Assembly: GCA_010645155.1 (NCBI GenBank)
Contig: CM021319.1
Location: 4,372,094 to 4,436,093 of the forward strand
Length of the DNA stretch: 64,000 nucleotides
Source of the DNA: Tigriopus japonicus
Lineage: Eukaryota > Arthropoda > Copepoda > Harpacticoida > Harpacticidae
Reading direction: 5' to 3'
A model generated the notes under the pieces. The model worked only from the letters and a program-made list of their open reading frames with translations, was not told the origin of the DNA and did no database searches. Within the stretch, counting starts at the first letter, position 1, and each line of letters opens with the position of its first letter. Shown here one piece after another: positions 26,041 to 38,795 of this stretch. Position numbers and translations under genes: made by a program.

Positions 26041-29000
26041 TCAATACGGATTCTTGAGTAATCTCCTCTGTCGGGATTCATAAACACGACGACACAAGAA
26101 CACCCGATCGGGTGCCACGCGTTGAGTGGGAAGGAACTCGGCACGTTCATAACCCGGCACTGGATCAGGCACAATCGATGTCCCACTCGAGAGACCCTGA
26201 TCCACCATCCGAAGAAACTTGCGATATCTACCCGAATGGAAACAAGATTGGATTAATGAATGAATGTGGTGCTTTGGCGACTTGGATCTGAAGGAGCTGG
26301 ACGAGATCTCACCTACAATACTCATTGAACGTCATAACATAGCATTTGTCTTCAATGCAAGCCACCGAGGTATTATCTCGATGCCGAGAGGCGTAGACTT
26401 CATCTGACATGTCATCCGAGCGACGACCGCTCTCCAAATGTTCTGGACGATAATACCACAAAAGACTCATCATCATGTCGCCTACAAGAAAAAAGGACAT
26501 CATAATAACACAAGTGTAATCTTCAACTGAGCAGAAGAGCTTCACAATACGTGTGACTCGAGCAGAATGATGACCCTCAATGATTGAACACCAACTCACC
26601 ATCAGTTGGGTTTTCCCAAAGAGCCGTAACTTTGGCAATGAATGGCAAGTCTTTCTTCCGATTGCCTGACGCGAGTAAAATGCAATCCCGGATCTTGACC
26701 ACATCACCTTCGGTGCAGTGTTTCATGGAATCATAACATATTCGTGGGACGGGAGGCTCCTCATTCTACAAAAAGAAAGGAATCGTACGTTCAAGATCTA
26801 CGTGCTGGCATTGTGCATTCAGTGATTGGGTCACGCGAATCCGATCAACTCTTTTTCTCTTCAAACTTACGTTGAGGTAAACTTTTTGCTCGGTTCCATC
26901 ACCAACCCATTGCCAGCCATTGCAGGATTTCAGCACACCATTGTGCCGCTTGCTCCAGGGGATCAAGGGTCCTTGAATTTGGTTGATCGTCGCCTTCTTC
27001 TTGCTCATAGAAGACTGACCACGAGAAAGTGGACTAAGAGGGACTTTTCCACTTCCTCCTCCTCCCCCACAACCACCACTACTATTACTACTCCCACTAC
27101 TGCTGCTACTACTACTCATAACGGACTTGCCCCCTCCAACACCTAGGAAAGGAACCGTGGATGATCCCTTGGAATTCGAACCTGATCGCTCACGAGGGGA
27201 TAGGCTACTATTTCGACTAGATGATCGTGAGGATCCCGGACTTCCTGTTCCCATTCTCGAAGACGCCTTAAGACTGGATGTACTTCTCGCACCACTCGGC
27301 AGAAGGCTCGGCTTGTTGTTATTGACCTTTGGAGCCTTCAACAAGGTGGATTTGGACTTTTTTGGCATGAGTTTAGGAACGGGAGGCTGATGCGGATGGA
27401 GAGCCATGGCTGCGCTCTTGGCCATGCTCACCGATATCGATGGTGGAGGAGGGGGTTGACCGTTTTTTGACACGCTCGTGCTGGAAGTAGAGGTGGAACA
27501 AGGGGTCGAGGCTTGATAACCGGTCGTCGGGCTTTGATCTTGGCTACTGGAGCCCGACGCCATTGATAGAGCTATTTTGCTCAGAGCTAATTGGGATTTC
27601 AGATCCTTGGGCACCACCTTGGTGGCAATCTTCGGCGGAGGGGGTTGAGATTGTTGCTGTAAGGAAGTGTGGGCCATTCGGAGCAAACCATTGGGTAGTC
27701 CTGGATGGCCTGTCGAAGTTGGAGGGGGACGACGGTTTTTGTGGGGATCAGGAATGTTGATTACCGGCATCAAATGTAATCGATGTCCGTTATTGGGTGG
27801 TGTGGCCAACAACGATGTACAAGACGAAGAAGGAGACGAAATCGACGGCGAAGACGACGTCAAAGAGGTTGTTGGGATTTGGCTCGTGGTTGCCGTTAAG
27901 GTTTCGGAATTGGATGGAACAGTGGTAATTTTGGAACCTTTGGCAGACAATTTGCTCGACAAGGAACGAGAGCGGTCAATTTCAGTTATGGTCAGACCTT
28001 TGGGTAAATGTTGATAAATCGTGGTTGGTGGTGGCGGATTTCCATACTTTCCACCGGACTGATTTGTTACTGGCAAGGGTGGGATGTACTTCAATCCGGA
28101 GGGTAGAGTTGATGAGGATTGTTCCTGTGTAACCGACGCCACAGAAGAGGATGCTTGATGCTTGGATTTGGCAGGCTTGCGATAGTCTCGCAAAGACGAT
28201 TTTCCTGTGGAAGAGGACATTCTCGAGGCCACTGTCGATACGACTGGCACCATCTTGGGTGTTATGGTGGCCATTTGTGACTCGGCAACTACGGGTTTGG
28301 GCGGTTTTCTGATCGCATTCGGATCGACCGGATGAATTGTGGTTTGACCCACCACAAATGGTTGTGCGGGATTAGGTGGATTGCATGGTTTCACATTGGA
28401 CACTTTGGCTTTCGAGGCTGCCACAACAGCAACCTCCGGGGGACTACGGGCTCGATGGCTACTACTACTTTTGGACTTGCTGTACCCAGGTGGACCTTTG
28501 TTGGGTGGAAGGGGTTGACGAGGTAAAATGGATCGGTAGACTTCATTGGGAACGACTTGGCTCGGCAATGCGCTATGAGATTTGGGTGTTGGCACTTTCA
28601 GAGTCGGTCGAAGGTCTTTGCTTGATGGGGCGCTCACAGATTTCAGGGCCTTCTTGGAATTGGCTGAACTGACCGACTTCGTGTTGACTCCAGCTGAGAC
28701 CACAATGGTGGTGGCTGTAGTGGGCGTGGTGGCAAAGGTTGGAGGAGGTGGTGGTTGGCTGCTCAGCCCCTTACCAACCGGTTGGGACCCAGCCTGGACG
28801 TTTTTTGGATCGTGTTGCACCGAGTACGAATAAATCGATGTTTGGGCTTGATGGTGCTGAGTGGGGAAGCCAGGTGGAACCGCCGAATGAGGAGGGGGAG
28901 GTTGATGTCCCGGAGGAGCTGAAATACAAAAAAAACGAACAAAATCAGTTCAGCCTCGAGAAAGGAAGAACCATTTGGTATTTAAGGGATGTAAACAAGG

Positions 29001-31110
29001 ATGCATAAGCGTGCATTGCTTGCCAAGGGTTTTGTAACTATTTCTCGTTCAACTCCAATAGTTCAAATTTGGATGTGGAACCCAGTTCAAAAATGTCATA
29101 GAATGGACAAATCACAGACTGAAATATTTCCTATTTACATTTGCAAATCGCGTGGAAAGTAATTTAGAATCCACAATCCGCACAGGGATGAAGAAAGCAC
29201 GAATCAACTCAACAAAATATGAAAAACCGGAAAAACATCAAATCGAAAATAAATCAAATCAAAAGCGAAATCAACACACCTAAGGCTAAAATTGGGGTCA
29301 CTATCCTACCCGCTGCCGTGTACGGATATGCAGCAGCCGAATAGCCTCCATAGTAGAAAGTTCCGGCGGGATGAGGGGCCGACAAAGCGACTTGGGTCCC
29401 ACTCGTGGAGGAAGATGGGCTGGTGGTGCTGGCCAATGCCGACGGGTGATAGGGCAAGGCCGGTGCCAAATAGTAAGGACCTTGCGGAGGGTACCCTTGG
29501 GCCGTCGCCGCCGTGTTGGCATGATGGTACAAAGGATACGGATGGCGAAACTCGGCAGGATGATAGGGCGCGTAATGCAAAGGGGCTTGAGGAGGCGGTG
29601 GGGGCCCTCCTGGCAACTGAGCCCCACCGGGATGATAAGGCATATGATGAGGCGGAGGCGGAGCCACGTAGCCCGTTGGGAGATACTCGGTGGGATATGG
29701 ATACGGATAGGTGGGCGGGTACGGCGGGGCGGTCATTGCGGCGGGAGGCACGCCTGCCGGAGCCTGGTGAGGAGTAGGCTTGACGGGCGAAGTGGAAGGG
29801 ACATTCTTTTGGTTGGATGGGAACTCAGAATCCCGAGATGAACCCGAGGTGGAGGGATGCCCGCTAGTAGATCGATGGTTTCCGCCCGATCCAGAGGCTG
29901 CGCAAGAGACCACAGTGGGCTGAACCGTTGCGGTGGGTGGGACCACATTGCTGGTGGGAGATCCCGGACGAATCAAAGGACCAGCTGGTTGGTAAAAACC
30001 TTGAAAAGAAACACGAAGAAGTCAAGGAAGGCTTGGAAAAATTATTGCATCCTGGAATGGTATGTGTCTTCAAGGTTAGATTTTGATAACGCATGATTTA
30101 GACGTAAAAGAATGCCAATTCGTAAAAGAAGGCCATTGGCCTTCATTGGTCAATTGTCAAGGTCATTGACAAATGAACGCCCTTTCGACTCATTTGCTGA
30201 ATGAACATGCCTTTACCACGAACATCAAACGGATGGTGGGGGTTTCAATTATGCAACATGCGAACAATTATGTCAATTGGACAGGATAATTTCTCTAAAT
30301 TTTAGAGTCATGCATCAATTTGTTTGCTCATGTGAAAAAAAATTATTCATTCAAGTGTGTTTTGTTAAAGCAATCATGAGCCAATAGGGCAGTTGAAGCA
30401 TGGCAGTGTTGTGCCTTTTCATGGAGCGAGAGCGTCGACAAGCCTCATGGCTAGCTCACACCGTGGATGCACTTGGAGACAGACATAACTCAAAATAACT
30501 AAAGCAAATGGGTCAAATTTGTAACAGAATGGCTCATTTGGTGTCGCTAATCCAGTAATAAACTTTTTACAACTAATCAATGCAACAGAATTAGGCCCGA
30601 GTCCTGAATTATGCCAAATCTTGTCGCTTTGCGAGTGCATGCACAGCATGAAGTGGTCGCGACGCTTGTCAACTCTCTCGCTCCATGAAAAAGCACAACA
30701 AAGCCACACTTCTATTGCCTTATAGAGCAACTTTTGCTCTGACTCTCTAGTTCTTTGTTTTTTTTGGTATTTAAAAGGTTACGCTGCATTAGCTCAATAT
30801 TTGAAAAAACTACTATGAGTCTTCTCTAAAAATGTAGCCTTTAGGATGTTCAACAGATGGTTATTTCATATCGATGTTCAATTCTGTTGTCATTTTAGTC
30901 ATTTCATTATTTTGTCATTGGCCATCACAGTTAGCGAATGGTTTGCTTACCTTGATACGTGGATGGGAATCTGGGTGCGGGTGCTGGAGGACCAGGTGTG
31001 ACCCCTGCCTGCGATGGAGCGGAAGCGGGATGGCCATTTCCAGGCTGAAGTGATGCCAGGGCTCCCAAGGGAGTGTATTTTCCATTCCCAGGAACAGTAC
31101 TCCCATCATC
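26041..31110 (-). CDS. Winged eye/BAHD1 homologue, C-terminal exons with BAH domain
   Basis: Six exons on the minus strand, all with consistent phase: 31110-30951, 29999-29280, 28918-26871, 26765-26600, 26481-26313, 26227-26041 (1149 residues). The first three encode proline-, serine- and tyrosine-rich low-complexity sequence. The last encode a bromo-adjacent-homology domain whose text is close to vertebrate BAHD1: [80 protein letters not shown] at the end. BAHD1 promotes heterochromatin formation by binding methylated histone H3; Drosophila winged eye is its insect relative and also acts in heterochromatin. No start codon occurs in this part; the 5' end is most likely the phase-compatible large exon at 41926-45285. 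Confidence 0.9.
30370..30735. mobile_element. Small foldback MITE in an intron of the BAH-domain gene
   Basis: The block GTTGTGCCTTTTCATGGAGC followed by GAGAGCGTCGACAAGC (30409-30445) is answered in reverse complement by GCTTGTCAACTCTCTCGCTCC and ATGAAAAAGCACAAC (about 30664-30701). With the neighbouring weaker matches the arms are about 70-80 bp. The element lies in the intron between the exons 30951-31110 and 29280-29999. The interior is non-coding. Confidence 0.7.
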
Positions 31111-32290
31111 CTGGAATAAAATCAAATAGGTTAGTTTCAAGTTTACACAAGTTCTTAAATACAAATGACGCAGTCATTTATGGCAGCAGCTACCAGTTTC
31201 CATAAAGATAGCCAACCACAACATTGACCAGTTAATTGATCTTGTTAGATCTCAAAAAACTTGAAATGAACAGGATTCTGATGTGCGAGGAGGCATCACT
31301 TCTGGTAAAAAAAACCGCTTAGAGCGGTTTTTACTATATTTAAAGCTCATTTTATGTGCTCATTGCGTCTGACGCCAAATGGCTTGCCCAACTCGTACAG
31401 TTAAGTTAACCAACTCCATGAACTAGCGGTACTCAAGTATTGCAAACATCTGCTCCAGAACCAAGAGGCACGAATTCATCTTCAAGGAAGAGTGCGTGCC
31501 TCCTTCATATCAGTTTCACTTCTCAATAGTTGAATGCACAAGGTAATAAACCATGATTTCAAGACAAATTCTAAGAGGACGGTTAAAGTTTGCTCCCTTT
31601 AATATCAACCATGGCCAACCAAACTTTGCACATTCTCAAATAAATGTTTTTTTTTATATATTTGCTTAAAAGGAAGAAGAGTTGAACAACCCTGAATTCG
31701 CAAAAATCAGAGTTATATTAAAAGAAATTAACAAGAGAAGCTGTGTTGACAACATCCATATGATGTCATTAAATAAAAAATAGACAAATCTACTATTTTA
31801 ATGGAATGCTATTTATCTAGTCTTGGCTACTTATTTTTGCTTTTTGGATTAAGGTTCACATAATCAAGGGGTAGAGTGATAGCGACAAATGCAAGGTCTT
31901 GTGCCAATTGCCCAATCCCAACTTTTTCATCGATGATCTTATCTTATCCATACTCAACGGCTCCAATAGGGAAATGTGAAAAATAACTTTATAATAATAT
32001 TCTGCTATTCTAAAACTATAAATTAGTAGTAAAAGGCAAGAAAAATTGCGATATTTATGATAGCTTTTAGGGGTCTGCACTTGGTCCGCCGACCCTGTAA
32101 CTTTACTACATCGCCTCAAAGCTGAAATATATTTAGCTTCCATGGACCTTGTGATCACAAGATAATCTCCAAGGGTCGTAAATTGTTAGATGAAACACTT
32201 AAAGGTGTAGTGTTACAGTCCATCTGTGACGGAAAGCCACCGACATGCGCATAAGTGAGCAACTGACAGATTCATTGGACATTGAATAAA
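31111..32290. other. Proximal part of the large intron of the BAH-domain gene, upstream of the nested gene
   Basis: No further coding exon of the BAH-domain gene could be recognised here on the minus strand. Sequence is A/T-rich without clear repeats. The promoter of the nested plus-strand gene should lie in its last few hundred bases, but no TATA box stands out. Confidence 0.4.
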
Positions 32291-34424
32291 ATGCGTGTTC
32301 CTATATTTCCTTTCGTGTTTTCGTTTATCGCCCACTTCTTGGCCACAGAATCTAATGGTAAGTATTACAAGATAAGCCAATTAAAGAACTGTACCCTTAC
32401 AACACTTTCATGTGTTTTTAGGGATGACATCAAATCGAACCGTTGAAATGAAGCTCAATTCAACGACTGAATCGACGATGAATCTAACCCGGCTTCACGA
32501 CAACCATCCCCAGACCACCTTTTTCGCGTCAACGAACCCTTGCGCTCATTTAAACATTTCTGATTGCTTTGCATTGATCACCAAAGCCATGAATGAAACG
32601 GAGCAAATGCTTAATTTAGCCAATGCCACACTTAGGGGAGAGGAAACAATTCTTTACGATCAAAATATCAGTGAAAGAGATCACGAACCCGTGGCCAAAG
32701 CGGGAAATGGAGAATACCAAGAGCATCTATCTGATCGACAATCTCCAGAGGAAGACACGTTTGAAGGGAATAACATGGGCTCCATTTTCCCTTTCGCCAC
32801 CAACCCGATGGATGCTGCCAAAATAATCGAATCGCAAAGTGTGATGATGGTAGCACCACCACCACCACCACCACATTCACTGTCTCAAAAACAACCAGCT
32901 GACCTTTTGGATGAAGGCCAAACACAGCCTGATTCGAAGCGAGACCACCAGGCAATGAGCGAGCAACAACAACAACAACGACAGCTTTTGCAACGACTCA
33001 TACAACAGCAACAACTTCAAAGAGCAATTTCTTCCCCACAAATGGGCCAACAAAATTCCACGAGGCGCAAAAGAGCTCTTCCACAAAAGGCTCGTAGTGG
33101 CAAAAGAGAAATGGAACACCACAGATGGAAGTTCCCTTCAGAACTGTTTCAGAATCTAGTCGATTTTCACAGGGTGAGACGTAATAATCAGGAGGTAGAT
33201 CAAGGGGACAAAGAAAACCAGATCAAGGACACATTCAGTTTGGGAAACAGCTTCAATCTGGTCAAAATTTTGACGAGCAATAATCAAGAACCATTAAGCG
33301 AAATTGATCTAGGCTTGGAGATGATACGGGACCCGGAAAAGCTGGAAGAATATATTCGGCAAGATCCCAAGCTTCCTAAGAAATGGATGCAAGATTTGAA
33401 CGAGACCAAGCTAAGGAATGAGTTTGTGCACCCCGTCTTAATGAACGACACCTTACATGATATCAATCGCATGCATACTACGCTTGGGACGCTCAAAAAG
33501 CTCAGGCATGATGTCGAAGAAACTCTAAATTCTCCCAAAAGATTCCGACGACGGACTAGTTTGCTCGACTTTCTATCGGACCCAAAGGAGGAAGATGGTT
33601 TTCAGCCCGCAGACTCATTTTTGGCTCAATGGGCTTCAGAATTAAACGATTTGTCAAAGTCCAATCCAGGGAATGGAACCCAAGCGAAGGAGGGTGAACT
33701 GAAAAACAACACAACTCAGAAGAATGACCATCCTAAGGAAATCTCAGCGAGTCCACTCAAAAGCGTCAAGGGATTGGTCCTTAAAGTAATCTTGGCTGGT
33801 GATTCAAATTTGACAATGGGTCAATTGGTGGATGAGAATTTGGTTCCACTAAGACTGGTCCCAGCGGAAAACGAGGCCAAGGAAGAGAGTAATACCCAAT
33901 TTGTGAACAATGAAACCGTGACTGAGACCTCTCCTTTCCCAGTTACTGGTACGCCTTCCCTTCATACTGCTCCTTCTGAGCACGAAGCTAACTTGACATC
34001 ATCCGGGAGGAAGCAGATTGAACTCAACCACTCACTTGAGGCCTTTCAAACGAACCTTATTGATGACAACGAGAAGACTCCCAAGAAAACAACTCCAATT
34101 CGTGATGTAAGCAACCTCAAACATTGGGAGGACAATGGTCTTGATTTAAAACACATTCCTAGTCCGATCCTGCCGGACTTTGCCTATCACGGTAATCAGG
34201 ACAATCAAGATATGAGCCAAGAACTATATTTTCCAAAGAGAATGATGTGGGAAGAAGATGAAGTAGAAGACGAAACTGATAACGACGTAGTTGGTTCTTT
34301 CAACTCAGTCACAAAAGACTTGGAGGAGAAGCGCTTTGAAAGACAAAACAATTTTCTCCAGCAAACCCAAGAAAACAACCATCGAGATCCAAGACACATG
34401 CATTTCCACTTCAATAGGAACTGA
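32291..34424 (+). CDS. Secreted Gln/Asn-rich protein of unknown function, nested in an intron
   Basis: Two exons, 32291-32357 and 32422-34424, joined by a 64-bp GT-AG intron in phase 1, give about 689 residues. Exon 1 encodes a signal peptide (MRVPIFPFVFSFIAHFLATE). The mature protein is hydrophilic, with many N-glycosylation sequons (NRT, NST, NLT, NIS, NET, NAT), a polyproline run (APPPPPPPHS), a glutamine stretch (residues about 185-215) and a basic site STRRKRALPQKARSGKR that could be cut by furin-like proteases. Only a few cysteines occur (NPCAHLNISDCF near the N-terminus). I recognise no domain and assign no function. It lies wholly inside the predicted 10.8 kb intron of the BAH-domain gene on the opposite strand. 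The same first exon and start are supported by the signal peptide. Confidence 0.75.
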
Positions 34425-37400
34425 GGCATCAAAATCAATTTCCAGCTTCATGCTCAGAATGCCGTTTTTGTCCTCGATGAAATTGCTCGGTCATGATTAG
34501 ACACTTTCTCAGGAGGCTGGATTTAAAAGTCGAAAAATCCAACGTGCTGCAAAAAAATGCTTGATCATGATTATACGAGTTCCTGCTCCTATAAGTGACA
34601 ATTCCCCATTTCACTGGCGTACGTACGTACCCCCATTTACAGTGGGAACTCTGTGGTAGTGCATTTATGTTTTGGACTAGATTTTCAGTCAAAAGTCAAA
34701 CAACTTTCTTTTAAACTTGATTTCACAATTATGTTCATCATCTCTATTTTTTTGTGGATGCTGTTTTGAGAGGTTTGAACATCGCTCAGTCAGCGAAGCC
34801 AGCATCACAGTGACCATGTTTTTTCCGATGGGAAATGCCAAATCCGGCATTGTAATGTCTCTCTTTACATTGACGGGATTGATTTAGCGTCTAAAAGTTT
34901 CTTTGAGAAAGATCGGTGAGGAGAATCGAACTGGAGACTTTTCAAATTGTGTGAAACTGTGCCGATTCAGTGCCGACCCAGAGGATTACATTTTGCTTTG
35001 TAGTGACATGTTATAATGAAGGCCTTGGGAGTTTGCATTTTTGTGATTTTTAATTAGGCGTATCCTCAGCCTTCGATACAGAAAAGTCTTGAGTCACCAC
35101 AAGCCATATAAATAGAATAACACCCCTTCTTTCCAAAATGGTGTCACTTGTTATGAGGGAAAGAGTAAAAATCAGCTGATGGGTTTTGGTCATGCCTCAT
35201 GACACCATCTTAAGCAGGGGTCGGCAACCACTTTTGGATCAACGCCTACCAAATTTAACTTGTGAAGTCTGGGATGGCATAAAAAGAGTTGACATTCTCC
35301 GGATCTCATTAAATCGTGCTCGAGTCAACTGCAAAATAGGAAGCTAGGATATCTGCCTTAACATTAGGCGCACCTTGATTACTCTAAAAGGTTAAGAATA
35401 TAGGTTTTAAAGAGAAAATTTGAAGCTTGTGCACGACAAATTTTCACACAGCCACTAGTTATCTTTAACTTTAGCGATTGTGGCTAAAAGGATGTTTCTG
35501 TGGTGAAAAAAAAAGACACAAAAAACCTAAATGGTGTTTTTCTCCTTGAGCGTAAGTTTGGGTATGGCCCAAAAATGTGTTTGTGATTCGTCAATTCATG
35601 GTGTGGTACCTTCACTCCGAGATCCAAAATTGCTTTTTATTAATGAACAGCTGATCATCTTCATTTTAAAATCTCTCTTCAATCTCTCACTTGGTGAAAA
35701 ACATCAATTACGTTTATGGTGGTTTTTTTTCGCCACAGTCAGGTCCCAAAATCTCTAAACAGACAGACCCTTCGTATTTGTAAGCAATCTCTAGTCAAAA
35801 GGCGAGAGGTATATGTAAACACACATCCACGCACACATGGAGTCAGTCACTCAATGACGTTGGGACTTTTCAAAACTGGTTTCCACTCACTAGGACCGAG
35901 CGTTACTGATTGACGAATGAGCCGACTGTCGAGGCCAATTCATCCACTTTAAGGTCTTTAATGAAAGAGAACTGACTTCAACTTCTTGAATCGGTGGTCA
36001 ACACTGTTTTGCCTTTACAATTCTGACGTCGACAATTGATTGAAGTCAAAATGAAGAGATGGGTGTTACATCTTTTTTCGATAACGTGTTGTTTTATACA
36101 TTTTTCTCTATCAACTTTGTCTCAAATGGTTTGACGGAGATTGGGCAAAGAAAAGACACAAATATCCCACGGCTAATTTTTGAGCTTGTTACACTCCGTT
36201 TTTTATTTCATTGCATCGAGCTTCCAACTCTCATCACAGAAAATCAAAAGAAGCATTGGCATAAAAATTGATGCCCTTGAAACTTGGGGGTCCTCTCGTC
36301 AAATCTCAGCTCATCACTGCAACCATTTCACATCTTAAACTGCAACGTAGAACTTGTTAAGATACGAGGACCAAGCAAACATTTTAGCCAGCCCACTTTT
36401 CGAGAGGATAAGTTGGAGTCTTCCAACAGGAAAGAGCATGTATCTGATACCGCGTCAAATCACATTCTAAACAAGTTCTTGGCCACAGATCATTCACATT
36501 GGGAGCAAACGTGTTGGAGCAGCATTACAAGTTACATGACTTGATGACTAGAAAAATTGCCACTTGTGCATGGTCATAAAGTTTGAGTGAACCACTCACG
36601 CTCATCTTCATTCATTGTATGCTAATGTTTCGTTATTACTACATCAATCTCTGTCCCAGTCAACTTTTGGCTCCATCGGTTTGAATGACTTCATGCGGAC
36701 AATGTCCAGGATATTGGTTTTGCAGTGGTGGACGACACCTTTCCGCCATTGATCGAGGACAAACTCAATTATGAATACATTTGCTTTTGCTCCAGGAAAT
36801 TGGGTTTCTTCCGAGTGGGCGCTTTCAAAAGCTAGAAATGGCTCTAAACTCGAGTTTGATAAAACCGAGCGCCCAGGTATTGACAGAGGCCAAAAGCTTC
36901 CCGATATGCATACACCCAACGCTATTTCAGAAACACTAGTTGACAAAAAAAGACTTCCCGGGAAATGACACATACCTTTGAGAAATTTCTCCAATTGTCT
37001 CGCCAATCGGATAAGAAAATTGGAGAGAGCAAGAGAGTTTTGAAGAAAACCGATCAACTCACTTGCACCTCTCATTCTGAGCTAAAACAATTCTCAAGAC
37101 AATCGAGGAATGCGTGGCAAGGCCACACAAATACACAAGCAAAAAACAGGTCATGATTTAAAGGGAAAGCTCGCTTGGCAGAAAAGTTTCGGGGGATATT
37201 TGTCATCTCAATCTTTTAAAATGTGGATCAGAGGGAAAACTTATTCCTCCCGTCGACGACATGCACGAAGGTAGACACATTTGATAATGCTCCCGCTTTC
37301 ATCATGATTGGTGAAACTTCCAGGTATAAAACTACCTCTACTACTTCAGATTCCTCTTCTTTTGTTGAAAAGAACCTCCAGCTCATGCATGGGCATGCAC

Positions 37401-38232
37401 TCCTACTGTCAGACGTACGTATGTACAAGGTACCACCTTTTCTCTGGCGTGGTCTTCCAAACCTCTAATCCTCGGCGAATTTACAGCTTCGCCTACCGTC
37501 TTTTTTTTTGCAGTCAACTGACAACTGCTGCACTGCACTCCTACGACAAAATACGCTCATTGATCTCGTAAATAAAAATCGCAAAATATTTTCATGAGAA
37601 GGAAATTTTGAAAAGATTCGAGAAGGTTGAAACAAGGAAACGAGGTTCAACAGACCAGTAAAGTATTTGTTTATGATGCATTTCAGTCTCAATTCGTACA
37701 TAGTCATTTGTGACCATTCGACCAGAAAGGTTACTCCAAATGCAATGGGGCCATAATTTTTTTGCAAAGGTTGTTTCCGAGTTAAGTCATAAGAATACCC
37801 CAATATTGTTGATAATTATCAGCATCTCATGTATGGTTGTTCAATGTGATTTCTCATTTAAGTCTGAAAGTAGATAAGGTAGGAGGTCCGCTTCTTGAAA
37901 TAAGATTTAGATTTGCCACTATCGTTCATAGTTCACGCAAACAAATGCCTGCCTGGCCAAGAACAACTGACCTTGGTTTGGTCATCCCGCACCTTCAAAA
38001 CAGCCAAATCCGACCAACTTAATTCATGCTTATTCATTTTGATCCCACTTCAACGAAATATCAAAAACTAAAACTTTTCGGACAAATACTTCTGTAGCAT
38101 AAAGTTATTATTCTTTATTTTTTGGTCACTTCAAAGGTGAACATAATTAAAAGCAAATTAATCAAAGTATTACGTTAGGTCGTGAAAGGGCTCCTAAAAT
38201 CAGTTTTTTTGTACGTCTATTACGCAAAACAG
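34425..38232. other. Intron/intergenic DNA with a SINE copy and a solitary hAT-like end
   Basis: At about 34885-34990 lies GTCTAAAAGTTTCTTTGAGAAAG and GGAGAATCGAACTGGAGAC, the second copy of the tRNA-derived SINE seen at 18.7 kb (minus strand). At about 35216 is CAGGGGTCGGCAACCACTTT, a typical hAT terminal sequence without a visible partner. From 35.5 to 38.2 kb only short open frames without motifs are seen. No exon of either neighbouring gene could be identified. Confidence 0.4.
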
Positions 38233-38795
38233 CGGGCACGGCGCTTAATTGAACTTGAGAAGTTATTTTCAAGTTCTAAGGATATTGGAGACCAGTTTTG
38301 AGCTGTAGAGACTTAATAGCCCCATAAGTAATCGAGTTTTGTTAATTAGGTCACGGGCTAAAAATGGATGTAATGTTACTTGAAACATGCTTTAAAAAAA
38401 TTCATACATATTTTCTTTAAAACAATTGTTAGGCACACTTAAATCGGCGATGGGCTAAAATATTGGTGAAATCTATTTGGCCTTTCAATCCTCATGGGCT
38501 AGTTTTGAACAACGTTCTCGAAGAACAAAATCGGACAAAATTTGATCAACGGGTCAATAGATTTTAACAATGTTTCAGGTACGGGTGAGACCACCTTGGG
38601 AATGAGTAAAAAATCATTCAAAAGATTGCTCTTAAGTATGTTTTAAGTGCCTTTATATCATTTTTTGGCCCTCGACCTTATGAACAGAACTCGATTACAT
38701 ATGCAACATTGTCTCTTCACCTCAAAACTGGTCTCAAATGTCTTCGGAACTTCAAAAATGACTTCTCCGGTTCAATTAGGCGCCATGAGGGTTCT
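38233..38795. mobile_element. Foldback element, family copy 1
   Basis: The left arm from about 38235 (GGCGCTTAATTGAACTTGAGAAGT, GACCAGTTTTGAG, TAATCGAGTT) is mirrored at the right (AACTCGATTA, CTCAAAACTGGTCTC, GACTTCTCCGGTTCAATTAGGCGCC, ending about 38790). The arms are about 190 bp. The sequence inside the arms (TTAATTAGGTCACGGGC, ACATGCTTTAAAA) matches the element at 40913-41482, so these two are copies of one family about 2.1 kb apart. Confidence 0.7.
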
